From Idiomarina sp. (GTDB taxonomy: Bacteria > Pseudomonadota > Gammaproteobacteria > Enterobacterales > Alteromonadaceae), in NCBI GenBank assembly GCA_022565355.1, contig JAIUMU010000006.1:1-64000 (forward strand): a stretch of DNA of 64,000 bases. Direction: 5' to 3'. Position 1 is the first letter of the stretch. Each line of letters begins with the position of its first letter. Position numbers and translations under genes: made by a program. Shown one piece after another: positions 20,078-31,135 of this stretch. The notes beneath the pieces are model-generated. The model was given only the letters and a program-made list of their open reading frames with translations. It was not told the DNA's origin and searched no databases.

Positions 20078-20994
20078 CCCTCTAAGCGGCCATCGCGAAT
20101 GTGTTTCTCGCCGCGCGCTTTCGCCAGTTGAACCTGCTTTTCGCGTTCAGCATAGCGCTCTTTCTGGCTTGGGGTGGTTTTATCGAAACAATGCGGGCAG
20201 CTTACGCCTTTTACGTATTGCTCGGATTGCATTTCTTCTTGTGTAATTGGCATACGGCAGGCATAACATTGATCGTAAGAGCCTTGCTCTAAACCGTGCT
20301 TCACCGTTACGCGTTGATCGAATACAAAGCACTCGCCATCCCACATGCTTTCTTCAGCAGGCACTTCTTCAAGGTATTTCAAAATACCACCGTGCAGGTG
20401 ATATACCTCGTTAAATCCAAGCTCTTTTAAGTATGCGGTAGATTTTTCACAGCGGATGCCACCGGTGCAAAACATGGCTACTTTTTTGTGCTTTTCTTTA
20501 TCTAAATGCTCTTTCACGTAATCAGGGAATTCGCGAAAGGTTTCCGTTTTCGGGTTTATCGCCCCTTTGAACGTACCAACGGCATACTCATAATCGTTAC
20601 GGGTATCAATCAATAGCACTTCTGGATCGCTGATAATGCGGTTCCACTCAGCAGGGGCCACATAAGTACCAACGATATTTTTCGGGTCTACCCAATCGAG
20701 GCCCATGGTAACAATTTCTTTCTTCAGCTTAACCTTGGTGCGGTAAAATGCTTGGGTTTCGCTAGGCGATTCTTTGTGTTCTAAATCAGCAAAGCGGGCA
20801 TCGCTTTTTAACCAATTAAGTACATTATCGATAGCTTGGCGGGTACCGCAAATGGTGCCATTCACGCCTTCACGAGCTAATAGAAGGGTGCCTTTCACCT
20901 CATTTTCTGCCATAACATCAAACAAGGGCTGGCGAAGATCTTCATAATCATTCAGCTCCACAAACTTGTAGAGCGCTGCACAAATATACTGCAT
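20074..20994 (-). CDS. trhO: tRNA uridine 5-oxyacetic acid/5-hydroxylation rhodanese-like protein TrhO (YceA)
   Basis: [10 protein letters not shown]..., [35 protein letters not shown]. Confidence 0.93.
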   Translation of the reverse strand: MQYICAALYKFVELNDYEDLRQPLFDVMAENEVKGTLLLAREGVNGTICGTRQAIDNVLNWLKSDARFADLEHKESPSETQAFYRTKVKLKKEIVTMGLDWVDPKNIVGTYVAPAEWNRIISDPEVLLIDTRNDYEYAVGTFKGAINPKTETFREFPDYVKEHLDKEKHKKVAMFCTGGIRCEKSTAYLKELGFNEVYHLHGGILKYLEEVPAEESMWDGECFVFDQRVTVKHGLEQGSYDQCYACRMPITQEEMQSEQYVKGVSCPHCFDKTTPSQKERYAEREKQVQLAKARGEKHIRDGRLEG

Positions 20995-21066
20995 TGCTAT
21001 TTCCTTTCGGCTGCCTGAATCGTAAATCCAGCGCGGTTAAAATCGGCGCGAATTATAGCAGAAAGT

Positions 21067-21097
21067 AAAGAGCCACGCATAGCGTGGCTCTTTTTTT
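21067..21097 (-). terminator. Probable terminator downstream of dps
   Basis: aaagagccacgcatagcgtggctcttttttt hairpin between dps and trhO; potentially bidirectional. Confidence 0.75.
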
Positions 21098-21146
21098 GCA
21101 TGTGCATGGCATGTGAATGCGCATGTACTCATATGCGTGTGCAGAG

Positions 21147-21620
21147 TTAACCAAGGTAAGAGGTAAGCATCCAAGCCGTTTTTTCTTGCTGGGAAATATA
21201 ATCGCTCATTAAGGCACTAGTGCCCTCATCACCTAATTCCGCAGCTTCTGCGAGAATATCACGCTGCAGCTGGATTACCGCTTTGTAGCTGTGCAGAATG
21301 CTTTCAACACACTCACGGCCATCGTGAATATCTTTTTCTTCGGCAATAGCGCTTTGCTCTAAATACGCTGAATACGCGTGCCGCGGGCGTTGGCCCAAAG
21401 TTAAGATACGCTCTGCTACTTCATCAATTTTAAGTAGCAAATCATTATAAGTTTCTTCAAACTTTACGTGTAGTTCGAAAAAGCGCTCACCGCGCACATT
21501 CCAATGAAAACCACGCACGTTCATATAAAACACTTGGTAGTTGGCTAAAAGCTGATTCAATTTATCGGCCAAAGCTTTCGCGCCCTGCTGCTCTAAACCA
21601 ATTACGTTTAACTGTTGCAT
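21147..21620 (-). CDS. dps: Dps/ferritin-like DNA-binding protein
   Basis: MQQLNVIGLEQQGAKALADKLNQLLANYQVFYMNVRGFHWNVRGERFFELHVKFEETYNDLLLKIDEVAERI. Confidence 0.92.
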   Translation of the reverse strand: MQQLNVIGLEQQGAKALADKLNQLLANYQVFYMNVRGFHWNVRGERFFELHVKFEETYNDLLLKIDEVAERILTLGQRPRHAYSAYLEQSAIAEEKDIHDGRECVESILHSYKAVIQLQRDILAEAAELGDEGTSALMSDYISQQEKTAWMLTSYLG

Positions 21621-21736
21621 CGTTATACTCCTTTTGCGGATACACCGGAAATACCGGTAAAACACACTGTGTACTTAGCATAGCAGTTACACAGCTAGTT
21701 ACTAATGCTACTTATCAATCATAGCATTCGCTTTTA

Positions 21737-23527
21737 TCAATGAAGTTGCGCTGCATCAATAACCATGATGATTGGGTCATGATCAGAAGAGCGATAGGGC
21801 TCAGGCGCATAGAAATGCTCTTGCTGCCACTCCGTTTTGCCGCTTAGCGGGTACTCAAAGGCAATCGGTTCATCGGCATTAATGTGCCAATGGGCCATAC
21901 CTGTTACTGCGTCCCAAATTGATTCGTGCACTAACATATGATCGAGGCTGCCCATTTCGCCCCGAAATACGTAGGAGGCGCCATCTTTATCAAAACGCGT
22001 AGCTACATTCGGGTAACCGGCAGTTGCTAGGATGGCCAGTGGCTCTTCCATTCGATAGGCATTAAAATCGCCCATCACTACATAGTTTGTATGGTTTAAA
22101 TCTTTCGGGTTGCTGGCCAACCAATTAACCAATTCTGCGGCAGCTTCGGTGCGTAAAAGGTTCCAGCAGGCCTGGCCATCGTTCTGGTTCGCATTCACAT
22201 CATCGCGCTCGCGTGGGCAACCGCCTTTCGATTTGAAATGGTTGGCTACAATGGCTATTTCTTTGTTGCTGCCGTTAATGCGGAAATTCTGTAGCAGCGG
22301 TGGGCGGCTGCCCCAACTGAAGGCACCTTCGGTGGTCCATGATGCCGGGCCAGCAGTGCTTACGCGATCACTGCGATAAATAATAGCTTGGGTAATGGCA
22401 TCGCTACCGATACGCGGGGCATCTGCTGCCACATAGGCGAATGGTGAGCCGGATACCGCTGCATTCAAGCCGCGAGTGAGATCGGCAAGGGCGCTATTGT
22501 TATCAAAGCCATCATTTTCCATTTCCATCAAACCGTAAATATCGGCATCTAACGCCAGCATGGTGCTGATGGTTTTTGCCCGTTGGCGAGCAAACTCTTC
22601 AGGAGATTCTGCACCCCGCGGTGTAGGGAAACCACCACCTTGGCCATCACCGTTGAAGTAGTTCAGTACATTGAACGCTACCACGCGCACACCGCCTTCG
22701 GGCATTTCTGGAACGGCAGGCCGTGGGTTTGTAGCAATGAACTCTGGCTCGATTACCGGGTGAATATGATAGCTATTGCCAACGCGCACTAAAATACCTT
22801 CAATGTTACGGATGGTATCGCCACTGCGCACCGGATTATCCATACGCAAGCCGCCGGTAGGGTATGGGATATGCGCTGGATTTTCTGCCCAAGAGCCATC
22901 ATCGAGCACTAAACGCCGCGCATTATTATATGCCGAACGAACGGCTGCATCCGCACCAGGCTGCACTACTTGGGTAGGTGTATAAAGGCGTTCTGTAGCA
23001 ATATCTAAGGTACCAAAACGCGCTAATTGATAATGGCCAATTACCAACATATCTTGGCTTAATTGCACGCGATGATGGATGAGATCATCAAGTGATTCGT
23101 TGTCTGCTAGCGGCAAGGTGATGGATGCGGTTTGCACTTCACTATTGCCACAGTTGGCGATGTCGCTTACATCGCTGAGTTGCCAACCACCGTAGTAGCT
23201 GCTTACCGTACCCGTTACTTGTAACTCTTGGCCTTCTGCAATCGAAGCTAGCTCTCCGGCATCGGCTACGAAGGCAGCACCATCTTCGCCTTGAATAAAG
23301 AAGCCACCAAGTTGTTGTTCACCATGAAAAATACCCTTTACCACGCCACTTACAGCTACGTTTTGTCCTTCACTTAATTGCTGAAAAGGGGTTACGTTGC
23401 CATCACAACTGGCTGTTGTGGTGAGTTCAGAAGATTGCTCACCTGTACAGCCGGCAAGTACCGCAATGCTCAGTGTGGCCAATAACAGCTTGGGGATTAC
23501 CAAATTATTTAACAATGAAACGTTCAT
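21737..23527 (-). CDS. ExeM/NucH-family extracellular endonuclease (lipoprotein-like signal)
   Basis: LAGCTGEQ lipobox; RVVAFNVLNYFNGDGQGGGFPTPRGA; VVMGDFNAYRMEEPL; SSDHDPIIM. Confidence 0.9.
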   Translation of the reverse strand: MNVSLLNNLVIPKLLLATLSIAVLAGCTGEQSSELTTTASCDGNVTPFQQLSEGQNVAVSGVVKGIFHGEQQLGGFFIQGEDGAAFVADAGELASIAEGQELQVTGTVSSYYGGWQLSDVSDIANCGNSEVQTASITLPLADNESLDDLIHHRVQLSQDMLVIGHYQLARFGTLDIATERLYTPTQVVQPGADAAVRSAYNNARRLVLDDGSWAENPAHIPYPTGGLRMDNPVRSGDTIRNIEGILVRVGNSYHIHPVIEPEFIATNPRPAVPEMPEGGVRVVAFNVLNYFNGDGQGGGFPTPRGAESPEEFARQRAKTISTMLALDADIYGLMEMENDGFDNNSALADLTRGLNAAVSGSPFAYVAADAPRIGSDAITQAIIYRSDRVSTAGPASWTTEGAFSWGSRPPLLQNFRINGSNKEIAIVANHFKSKGGCPRERDDVNANQNDGQACWNLLRTEAAAELVNWLASNPKDLNHTNYVVMGDFNAYRMEEPLAILATAGYPNVATRFDKDGASYVFRGEMGSLDHMLVHESIWDAVTGMAHWHINADEPIAFEYPLSGKTEWQQEHFYAPEPYRSSDHDPIIMVIDAAQLH

Positions 23528-23557
23528 AGGTGTTCCTAGTTTTTTTAGTGCAAATGA

Positions 23558-24763
23558 TTATGCTGAAGGTGCAGCTACATGAGTGGCTTTTACGCGCTCA
23601 TCGGCATAACAACCGAGCACCTTCACAAAGCGGGTAATGGCTTTTAGTTCTTGCAGTGCGGCGCGCCACTGTGGGCTTTGCTCATGCACTGCTAGATCAA
23701 CATAGAATAGCTCTTCCCAAGGGTTACCAGGCATCGGCCGCGATTCCAGCTTAATTAAGTTCAATTCGTGCTGGCGCAAGGTAATCAATGCATCGGCAAG
23801 TGCGCCGGGTTGGTTGTGTGTTGCCATAATTAAGCTGGTGCGCGCTGGCAGTTGCTGTGGCACATGGCAAGGTTCCCGTTGAATTACAATAAAGCGAGTT
23901 TGGTTGCCCGGCTGATCGGCAAGGTTATTTGCAATCGCCACTAAATCGAATAAGGCACCACCACTTTGCGAACCTAATGCCGCAACGCCTGGTTCGTTGC
24001 TGGCCGCAACGAGCTCCATTGCATGCGCCGATGAGGGGCAAGAAAGAACTTTCACGTTGGTGAGGTGGCTTAAATAGCGAGAGCATTGTGCTATGGCTTG
24101 CGGGTGCCCATAAATAGTGTGTAAATCGGCCGCTTCCATACCTTTGCGAACCAAAATTTGGTGCTCTACAGACAGGTAGGTTTCCGCCACAATGTGCAAG
24201 TGGGTATGGCGCAGTAAATCGTATACTTCATTAATTGAACCCGAAGTGGAATTCTCGATCGGTAAAATACCTAAAGTGGTATTGCCATCTTCAACGGCCT
24301 TCAGCACATCATTAAAGGTTTCACAGGACATGCCCTGCATTAGGCATTGGCGTCGATTGGCGTATCCTTGTGCGGCTAAATGCGAGTAGCTACCTGCAGT
24401 GCCTAAGTGGGCAATGGAAAGTGAGCCGGTATTATTGCTTTGCTGCATCCATGCTTGTTGAGTAAGCACCGAATCTTCGATAATAATGTGGTATAGGCGG
24501 GTTAAATAGCCGGCATCAAGGCCTAGCTCGCGGCCAATGGCCATTAATTTTAGTAATAATGAGGCTTCGCGCTCAGTATCACGAACAGCCCCTTCTTGCT
24601 GTGCTTTGCTTTTAGCTACTGCAAGCACTATATCGCGGCGCTCCGCAAGGGCTTGTAGAATGCGTTGATCGATGTTTTCTATGCGTTCACGTAACTCACC
24701 AAGCCCGAGTTTACCACTCGCGTTAGAGGTTGTTTCTAATTCAGTTTTATTTGCTTTATTCAT
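23558..24763 (-). CDS. pheA: Bifunctional chorismate mutase / prephenate dehydratase
   Basis: N-terminal LRERIENIDQRILQALAERRDIVLAVAKSK; GTAGSYSHLAAQ; STSGSINEVYDLL; ESRPMPGNPWEELFYVD. Confidence 0.93.
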   Translation of the reverse strand: MNKANKTELETTSNASGKLGLGELRERIENIDQRILQALAERRDIVLAVAKSKAQQEGAVRDTEREASLLLKLMAIGRELGLDAGYLTRLYHIIIEDSVLTQQAWMQQSNNTGSLSIAHLGTAGSYSHLAAQGYANRRQCLMQGMSCETFNDVLKAVEDGNTTLGILPIENSTSGSINEVYDLLRHTHLHIVAETYLSVEHQILVRKGMEAADLHTIYGHPQAIAQCSRYLSHLTNVKVLSCPSSAHAMELVAASNEPGVAALGSQSGGALFDLVAIANNLADQPGNQTRFIVIQREPCHVPQQLPARTSLIMATHNQPGALADALITLRQHELNLIKLESRPMPGNPWEELFYVDLAVHEQSPQWRAALQELKAITRFVKVLGCYADERVKATHVAAPSA

Positions 24764-24901
24764 GCTGGCCGCGCCCTCAGCTCTACGTTTACTACACTGA
24801 ACTTCCGAAGATAGCATGAAATAAACGCAAGAGTTAGGTACAGTAGCGCAATAACCATGGCAGTTTGCTGAGATATTAAACGCACAACAACGGGGTTTCT
24901 A

Positions 24902-25582
24902 ATGCAGCCACTCATGCAACAAAAAATGCAACAAAATAGGCAACAAAAAATACAACAAAAAATACAACAACATAGTGCGGGTGGAACGCGCATTTTTCGG
25001 GGCGCGCTGGCTGCTGCAGTGGTTGTCGCCATCAGTGGCTGTTCAGCGGAACAAGCGGCACCAACGGTAGAGCCGCACGTAGCCTTTTTTAATGCGCTAC
25101 ATAGCTTATGTGGCAATGCTTATGCAGGCGAGCGTATTGTGGAACGGCCAGGGCAAGATTTACTGGAAGGTGATGAAGCGCTAACCGTGCATTTTCGTGA
25201 GTGTTCGGAAACGGAAATTAAAGCACCATTCCATATTGAGCAGCCGGCCACGAACTCTTGGGATCGTTCGCGTACCTGGATTTATACCTTAGCCGGCGAT
25301 CACCTAACCATTAACCATGATCACCGCGAACCCGATGGCTCGCATTCAGAACATACGTTTTATGGCGGCGCAACAGTAGATAGCGGTACTGCTGAGCAAC
25401 AGATGTTCATTTATACCGAACGCACAGGTGATGCTGGTGAGGTGCTGGGCTGGCGCATTGAAGTGGTGCCGGGCGAGCGCTATAGCTACGGCACTATGGC
25501 AGATGGAGAGTGGACATGGCGCATCGATTTTGATTTAAGTACAACAATTGCAGCGCCTCCTGCGCCATGGGGATTCGAGTAG
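24902..25582 (+). CDS. Putative lipoprotein of unknown function with Gln-rich N-terminal repeats
   Basis: MQPLMQQKMQQNRQQKIQQKIQQHSAGGTRIFRGALAAAVVVAISGC: repeats then hydrophobic segment with lipobox AISGC. Confidence 0.65.
   Translation: MQPLMQQKMQQNRQQKIQQKIQQHSAGGTRIFRGALAAAVVVAISGCSAEQAAPTVEPHVAFFNALHSLCGNAYAGERIVERPGQDLLEGDEALTVHFRECSETEIKAPFHIEQPATNSWDRSRTWIYTLAGDHLTINHDHREPDGSHSEHTFYGGATVDSGTAEQQMFIYTERTGDAGEVLGWRIEVVPGERYSYGTMADGEWTWRIDFDLSTTIAAPPAPWGFE
24913..24972 (+). repeat. Five imperfect 12-bp tandem repeats within the lipoprotein N-terminus
   Basis: atgcaacaaaaa / atgcaacaaaat / aggcaacaaaaa / atacaacaaaaa / atacaacaacat. Confidence 0.9.
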
Positions 25583-25687
25583 AACAGCCAATTAGGTGCG
25601 AAAATTTCGCGATCGGTGGGCGATTTGCGTTGATTTACCGAATTACATGTTTATAAATTCGCAGTAATTCGGGATAATGCGCAGCTG

Positions 25688-26353
25688 TTGCAAAATCACA
25701 GATGTAAAATAGGGCTCCTTGTGGGAAAAACAACGATTATCGCGATTGCCGGGCCTTCGGCTTCAGGCAAAAGCTTGTTCGCTTCAACGGTATACCAAGA
25801 GCTTGTAGCTGAGCTTGGTGGCGAGCGGATTTCAGTGCTTTCAGAAGATGCGTATTACCGGGACCAAAGCCATTTATCACTCGAACAACGAGTGCTAACG
25901 AACTATGATCATCCGAGTGCATTTGAGCATGAGTTATTAGCCGAACATATGAAGCAACTGCGCGATGGCGAGGCAATCGCTATGCCACAGTATTCCTATA
26001 AAGAGCATACTCGCGTGAGCACCACGATACCGGTTACCCCGGCGCGAGTGATTTTGGTGGAAGGTATTTTATTGTTATGCGATGCCAAGCTACGCGAACA
26101 GTTTGATATTTCGGTATTTATGGATACACCATTGGACATCTGTTTACTTCGCCGTATTAATCGGGATATTGAAATGCGTGGCCGTTCGCTCGCTTCAATT
26201 ACTGAGCAATATGAACATTATGTGCGCCCAGCGTTTTTCGAATTTATCGCGCCCTCAAAGCAGTTTGCTGATTTGGTGGTAACGCGAGGCGGTCAGAACG
26301 AAATTGCCATTGATATAATTAAAACTAAAATCCGGCAACTTTTAGCAGAATAA
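25688..26353 (+). CDS. udk: Uridine kinase (true start possibly GTG at 25721)
   Basis: [58 protein letters not shown]. Confidence 0.9.
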   Translation: MQNHRCKIGLLVGKTTIIAIAGPSASGKSLFASTVYQELVAELGGERISVLSEDAYYRDQSHLSLEQRVLTNYDHPSAFEHELLAEHMKQLRDGEAIAMPQYSYKEHTRVSTTIPVTPARVILVEGILLLCDAKLREQFDISVFMDTPLDICLLRRINRDIEMRGRSLASITEQYEHYVRPAFFEFIAPSKQFADLVVTRGGQNEIAIDIIKTKIRQLLAE

Positions 26354-26367
26354 GAAAGGAAAACAGG

Positions 26368-27579
26368 ATGATTAGCCTCGTAGGAATGGCGGTATTGTTG
26401 TTAGTTGCGTTTGCATTCTCAACTGCCCGCAAAAGTATTCGTTGGCGCACCATTGTACTTGCTTTTGCGTTGCAAGCTGGGCTCGGTGCGTTCGTACTCT
26501 ATGTGCCTTTGGGGCAAGATTTACTTGGCGGCATTGCCTTCGGTGTTGCTAGTGTAATTGATTATGCTGGTGCCGGTATTACCTTCTTATTCGGCGATCT
26601 TGGCAGCTATTCACAGGGCTTCATTTTTGCTATTCACGTGCTTAGCGTGATCGTGTTTTTCTCTTCATTAATTGCCGTGTTGTATCACTTAGGCGTAATG
26701 ACCAAAGTAATTAACCTGATTGGTGGTGGCTTACAGAAGCTACTTGGCACCAGCCGCCCAGAATCCATGTCGGCCGCTGCCAACATTTTTGTTGGCCAAA
26801 CGGAAGCACCATTGGTAGTACGCCCCTTTATTCCGAACATGACCCGTTCAGAGCTTTTTGCCGTAATGGTTGGCGGCTTGGCATCTATTGCCGGATCAGT
26901 ATTAGCTGGCTATGCAGGTTTAGGGATTGAGCTGAAGTATCTAATTGCGGCGTGTTTTATGGCTGCGCCAGGTGCTTTATTGATGGCGAAAATCTTAGTG
27001 CCAGAAACAGAAGAGCCGAATAATGATTTAAGCCATGTGCCCACGGAAGAGCGTCGGGCAAACGTAATTGATGCGGCGGCAGCTGGTGCATCAAGCGGTA
27101 TGCAATTGGCATTGAACGTAGGTGCGATGTTATTGGCGTTTGTGGCCTTGATAGCATTGATTAACGGCATACTTGGCTTTTTAGGTGGTTTCGTTGGCCA
27201 AGAAGCGTTAACCATGCAGATGATTTTTGGTTACGTGTTCCAGCCGTTAGCATTCATTATGGGTATTCCATGGGAAGAAGCACAGATTGCTGGCAGCTTC
27301 ATTGGTCAAAAATTAGTAATTAATGAGTTTGTGGCCTACCTAGATTTCGCCAATTTTAAAGATGATATGAGCATGCAAAGCCAGGTAATCATTACCTTTA
27401 TGCTATGCGGTTTTGCAAACTTCTCATCGATCGCGATTTTACTTGGTGGCTTAGGCGGTATGGCGCCAAGCCGACGTAAAGATATCGCAACTATGGGTAT
27501 GCGCGCATTGTTAGCTGCTACACTTGCTAACTTGATGAGTGCTTGCATCGCAGGGTTCTTCTTTGCACTTGCCGCGTAA
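26368..27579 (+). CDS. nupC: Concentrative nucleoside transporter (NupC family)
   Basis: [63 protein letters not shown]. Confidence 0.93.
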   Translation: MISLVGMAVLLLVAFAFSTARKSIRWRTIVLAFALQAGLGAFVLYVPLGQDLLGGIAFGVASVIDYAGAGITFLFGDLGSYSQGFIFAIHVLSVIVFFSSLIAVLYHLGVMTKVINLIGGGLQKLLGTSRPESMSAAANIFVGQTEAPLVVRPFIPNMTRSELFAVMVGGLASIAGSVLAGYAGLGIELKYLIAACFMAAPGALLMAKILVPETEEPNNDLSHVPTEERRANVIDAAAAGASSGMQLALNVGAMLLAFVALIALINGILGFLGGFVGQEALTMQMIFGYVFQPLAFIMGIPWEEAQIAGSFIGQKLVINEFVAYLDFANFKDDMSMQSQVIITFMLCGFANFSSIAILLGGLGGMAPSRRKDIATMGMRALLAATLANLMSACIAGFFFALAA

Positions 27580-27632
27580 CTTTTCGTAGTTAGCGATGTC
27601 TTAGTAAGAGCTTTGTGAATTAGGAGTATCAC

Positions 27633-28310
27633 ATGAAAAAATTAACAACATGGTTTGTTGCAGTAACGATTGGCTTAACCCTTGGGTTCGGCAAGGTTCA
27701 TGCTGAGGAAATAGATACCAGCAACCCATTCAAAATGCTTGAGCAAATTGCTGAGCGCATGACAGTGCGCATTGGCGAAGAGCGTTCTTCCATTGAGCAA
27801 AACCCAGGCTATTTGCGCGATATTATGGCGCAGGAATTACTGCCGCATTCTGATTACCAGTTTGCTGCTCGCCAAGTATTGGGCAGAAACTTTCAGCGTT
27901 TGAGCTCAGAGCAACAACAAGAGTTTATTGAAGTGTTTCGTGAGTATTTAATTACTACCTATGCTCGCGTATTTACCCAGTACGATGAAACTAAGCATAA
28001 AATTACCTTTGGCCGCCCTGGTAATTATGAAAATGAGCGCCGCGTAACCGTTCGTGCGCAGTTGGTAGAAGAAGGTGGTCGGCCACCCATCCGCTTGGAT
28101 TTCCAATTGCAGCGTCGTAATCCGCAAGCCCCTTGGATGGCGTTTGATTTAGTGGCGGAAGGTGTGAGCATGTTAAACGCTCAGCGTTCAGAAGTGGAAG
28201 CATCATTACGCCAAAATGGTATTGATGGCACTATTCAATTGCTGCGGGATCGGGCAAATCGAGAAATACGCTTAGATGAAGATTTAGATGTATCAGATTT
28301 CACCAACTAA
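27633..28310 (+). CDS. MlaC/Ttg2D-family phospholipid-binding protein
   Basis: MLEQIAERMTVRIGEERSSIEQNPGYLRDIMAQELLPHSDYQFAARQVLGRNFQRLSSEQQQEFIEVFREYLITTYARVFTQY. Confidence 0.88.
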   Translation: MKKLTTWFVAVTIGLTLGFGKVHAEEIDTSNPFKMLEQIAERMTVRIGEERSSIEQNPGYLRDIMAQELLPHSDYQFAARQVLGRNFQRLSSEQQQEFIEVFREYLITTYARVFTQYDETKHKITFGRPGNYENERRVTVRAQLVEEGGRPPIRLDFQLQRRNPQAPWMAFDLVAEGVSMLNAQRSEVEASLRQNGIDGTIQLLRDRANREIRLDEDLDVSDFTN

Positions 28311-28338
28311 GCATTGCGTGAGAATACTATAATAACTA

Positions 28339-28368
28339 CGAAAACGGTGCTCATAGCGCCGTTTTTTT
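28339..28368 (+). terminator. Rho-independent terminator
   Basis: aaaacggtgctcatagcgccgttttttta. Confidence 0.7.
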
Positions 28369-28394
28369 ATGTGCTTTATATAAGGCGTATGGTG

Positions 28395-29450
28395 CTATCC
28401 GCCGTACCACATCTCTAACTCAATACCTAAAATCCAACGTGCTTCGCGCCGTTCCATTAATTCTTCCCGAGGCCAATGCAGCCCGCCCCAAGCTTCTAAA
28501 AACAGCCATTCGCGCGCGAAGTTGCGCCGATGTATTGCGCGCACCCCCCACTCACGTAAAGGAACCTCGCGTTTGGTTTCACCCTCGTACCAAACTTCTC
28601 CTGCTACCGCTTTCTCTTCGGTGTAAACATGGTACGCGGCGAAGCTGCTGCGCCAGCGAATGCCTTCGGTGCGCTCGGCGCGGGTGCCTTCAATGGAAAA
28701 GCGATTTAACCATTCTGGGCTTGGGCTCGTTTCTAGGTCTAAACGTTGATTCACACCAAAACCATCACTCGCCCGCCAGAACAAGCTCGAGCGAGTACGA
28801 ACTTGCTTACTTTCATCGATACGATACTGATAAAGGTACTGGGCATGAGTGTACAGATCAAAACGCAGGCCACCGCGAATACCAGCACTAATGGAAAAGC
28901 GGTTTGTTTCGCCTTGGCTAGGATTAAAACCTAAGCCCACTACCCAGTCCCGATCGCCGCGATCAGAACCAATTACCGAGCCGCGCCTGCCGCTGGTGTC
29001 GCCAACTGCATAATCATCTACACTGGCGCGGCCAATGATTGCGGAAAAGCGCTCTTGAGTGTTAGGAAGAGTGAATTGGGCGCGAAAACTAGAGCGTACT
29101 TTCCAGCCATCATATTGGCTCCACTCTGGCCCTACCGTAAGGCGGCCGTGACTATCGTAGCTATCCTCGAAGCTGCGGCTATCGCCAAAGAATGTATCAA
29201 TCCAGCGGGCCGTATTATCTACAGAGGTTTCCACCCCTGATTGAAATGAATCTAGCCAAGCCAGCTCTAGCTCAGGGCTTTCTTCTTCCTCCACTTCCAC
29301 AGGCCTTGGCTTACCAAGTGCTTCTAAGGGAAGTTGTACATCTTTTTCTTGCGCCCAGCTGGTAGTGCTCACCACACCATTGGCGGTGAGCCCAATTAGG
29401 CTCGCCGCTAAAAATGTTACATTCCTTGTTATTCTGGAGTTGCTGCGCAC
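28395..29450 (-). CDS. Hypothetical secreted/outer-membrane protein
   Basis: N-terminal signal-like segment, alternating beta-strand-like pattern; intact 351-aa ORF. Confidence 0.65.
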   Translation of the reverse strand: MRSNSRITRNVTFLAASLIGLTANGVVSTTSWAQEKDVQLPLEALGKPRPVEVEEEESPELELAWLDSFQSGVETSVDNTARWIDTFFGDSRSFEDSYDSHGRLTVGPEWSQYDGWKVRSSFRAQFTLPNTQERFSAIIGRASVDDYAVGDTSGRRGSVIGSDRGDRDWVVGLGFNPSQGETNRFSISAGIRGGLRFDLYTHAQYLYQYRIDESKQVRTRSSLFWRASDGFGVNQRLDLETSPSPEWLNRFSIEGTRAERTEGIRWRSSFAAYHVYTEEKAVAGEVWYEGETKREVPLREWGVRAIHRRNFAREWLFLEAWGGLHWPREELMERREARWILGIELEMWYGG

Positions 29451-29616
29451 CGGATTTCCTCGTTCGATGTAGTGCTCTAGATTGCACTAATGTAGGCGTA
29501 AGGTCTAGATTGCGTTAATCGAATTTACCTTTTTGTAACCGAAAAAAGTTCTGGTAACCCATGATATACTGCGCAATTGATTAAATTTAAGTAACCAGAT
29601 GTATAGGGAACGTGGA

Positions 29617-30972
29617 ATGAGTAAGCATTTTGATTATTTAAGCATTGGTGCCGGAAGTGGTGGTATTGCATCGGCGAATCGTGCGGCAATTCGAGGCGCG
29701 AAAGCGGCAGTTATCGAGGCTAAAGCGGTTGGGGGCACCTGTGTGAATGTTGGCTGCGTTCCCAAAAAAGTAATGTGGTACGGCGCCCACATTGCTGAAG
29801 CAGTGAAGTATAGCGAAGCCTATGGCTTCAATTTGCAGCAGAATGGTTTTGATTGGGGCCGCTTGGTACAAAACCGTGAGGCTTATATTGAGCGTATTCA
29901 TGGCGCTTATCAGCGTGGCTTTCAAAGCAACAATGTAGAATTTATAGAGGGTTTCGCCAAGTTCGTGGGCCCGAATGAAGTAGAAGTAAATGGTGAACGG
30001 ATTACCGCCAACCACATCACCATCGCCGTAGGTGGCCGCCCTACAATTCCTCCTGTGCCAGGTGCTGAGTATGGTATTGATTCCGATGGTTTCTTTGCCT
30101 TAACCGAGCAGCCTAAAAAGGCAGTGGTAGTAGGCGCTGGCTACATTGCCGTAGAGATTGCCGGGGTGCTAAATGCGCTTGGCACGGAAACACATTTGTT
30201 GGTGCGCCAAGACCGGCCATTACGTTATTTCGATCGCGATATTATTGATACCCTGATGGGCCTTATTGAACGCCATGGGCCAACCGTACATCAGTTTTCC
30301 GAAGTAAAAATGGTAGAAAAAGACAGCCAAGGTTCACTTACCATTACTACCTTGAATAACGAGAAAATCACCGATGTAGATTGCCTTATTTGGGCAATTG
30401 GCCGAGAGCCAGCTACGGATAAAATTGGCTTAGATAAGGCTGGTGTAAAAACCGATGAGCAAGGCTTTATTCGCACTGATAAATACCAGAATACTAATGT
30501 TGCAGGTGTTTACGCCGTTGGCGATATTACCGGTGAAGCGCAACTTACCCCGGTAGCGATTAAAGCAGGGCGATTACTCGCTGAGCGATTGTTCAACAAA
30601 GATATGCCCGATGCGCACATGGATTACAGCTTAATCCCAACGATTGTATTCAGCCATCCACCCATCGGCACCTTGGGGCTTAGTGAAATGGAGGCTATTG
30701 AGCAATATGGTGAAGCTAATGTGAAGGTTTACAAATCAGGCTTTGCGGCCATGTACAATGCCATTACACCATATCGCGAACTGAGTAACTTTAAATTAAT
30801 ATGTGTAGGCGAGAACGAAAAAGTAGTGGGTCTACACGGTATTGGCGAAGGCATGGACGAAATATTACAAGGCTTTGCGGTAGCCATTAAAATGGGTGCT
30901 ACAAAAGCAGATTTCGATGCCACGGTAGCACTGCATCCAACGTCTGCAGAGGAATTTGTCACCCTTACATGA
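29617..30972 (+). CDS. gor: Glutathione-disulfide reductase
   Basis: [43 protein letters not shown] redox motif, C-terminal [13 protein letters not shown]. Confidence 0.96.
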   Translation: MSKHFDYLSIGAGSGGIASANRAAIRGAKAAVIEAKAVGGTCVNVGCVPKKVMWYGAHIAEAVKYSEAYGFNLQQNGFDWGRLVQNREAYIERIHGAYQRGFQSNNVEFIEGFAKFVGPNEVEVNGERITANHITIAVGGRPTIPPVPGAEYGIDSDGFFALTEQPKKAVVVGAGYIAVEIAGVLNALGTETHLLVRQDRPLRYFDRDIIDTLMGLIERHGPTVHQFSEVKMVEKDSQGSLTITTLNNEKITDVDCLIWAIGREPATDKIGLDKAGVKTDEQGFIRTDKYQNTNVAGVYAVGDITGEAQLTPVAIKAGRLLAERLFNKDMPDAHMDYSLIPTIVFSHPPIGTLGLSEMEAIEQYGEANVKVYKSGFAAMYNAITPYRELSNFKLICVGENEKVVGLHGIGEGMDEILQGFAVAIKMGATKADFDATVALHPTSAEEFVTLT

Positions 30973-31135
30973 TTTTGTAGAAAACCCACCCTCCCATCGT
31001 TCGTTTTAATAACTCTGGAAAGTTTTTTGAGAGGCTTGGTGATATTTTAAACTAAGCCTTTCTATTTGCATTCAATCTTCGTAAGCTTGCCTAAGCATCA
31101 GATTTATAGGCGTAAAAGCTGCGAGGGCAACGACG

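Noticed and set aside
24760-25116. Minus-strand ORF with a striking CCCIFCCIFCCLFCCIFCC repeat
   Set aside because: Mirror of the 12-bp repeats in the plus-strand lipoprotein gene; no RBS or homology signal, so treated as antisense artefact.
28439-28934. Plus-strand ORFs (150 aa, 62 aa) inside the 28395-29450 gene
   Set aside because: Antisense to a longer ORF with a signal-like N-terminus and beta-pattern; no independent support.
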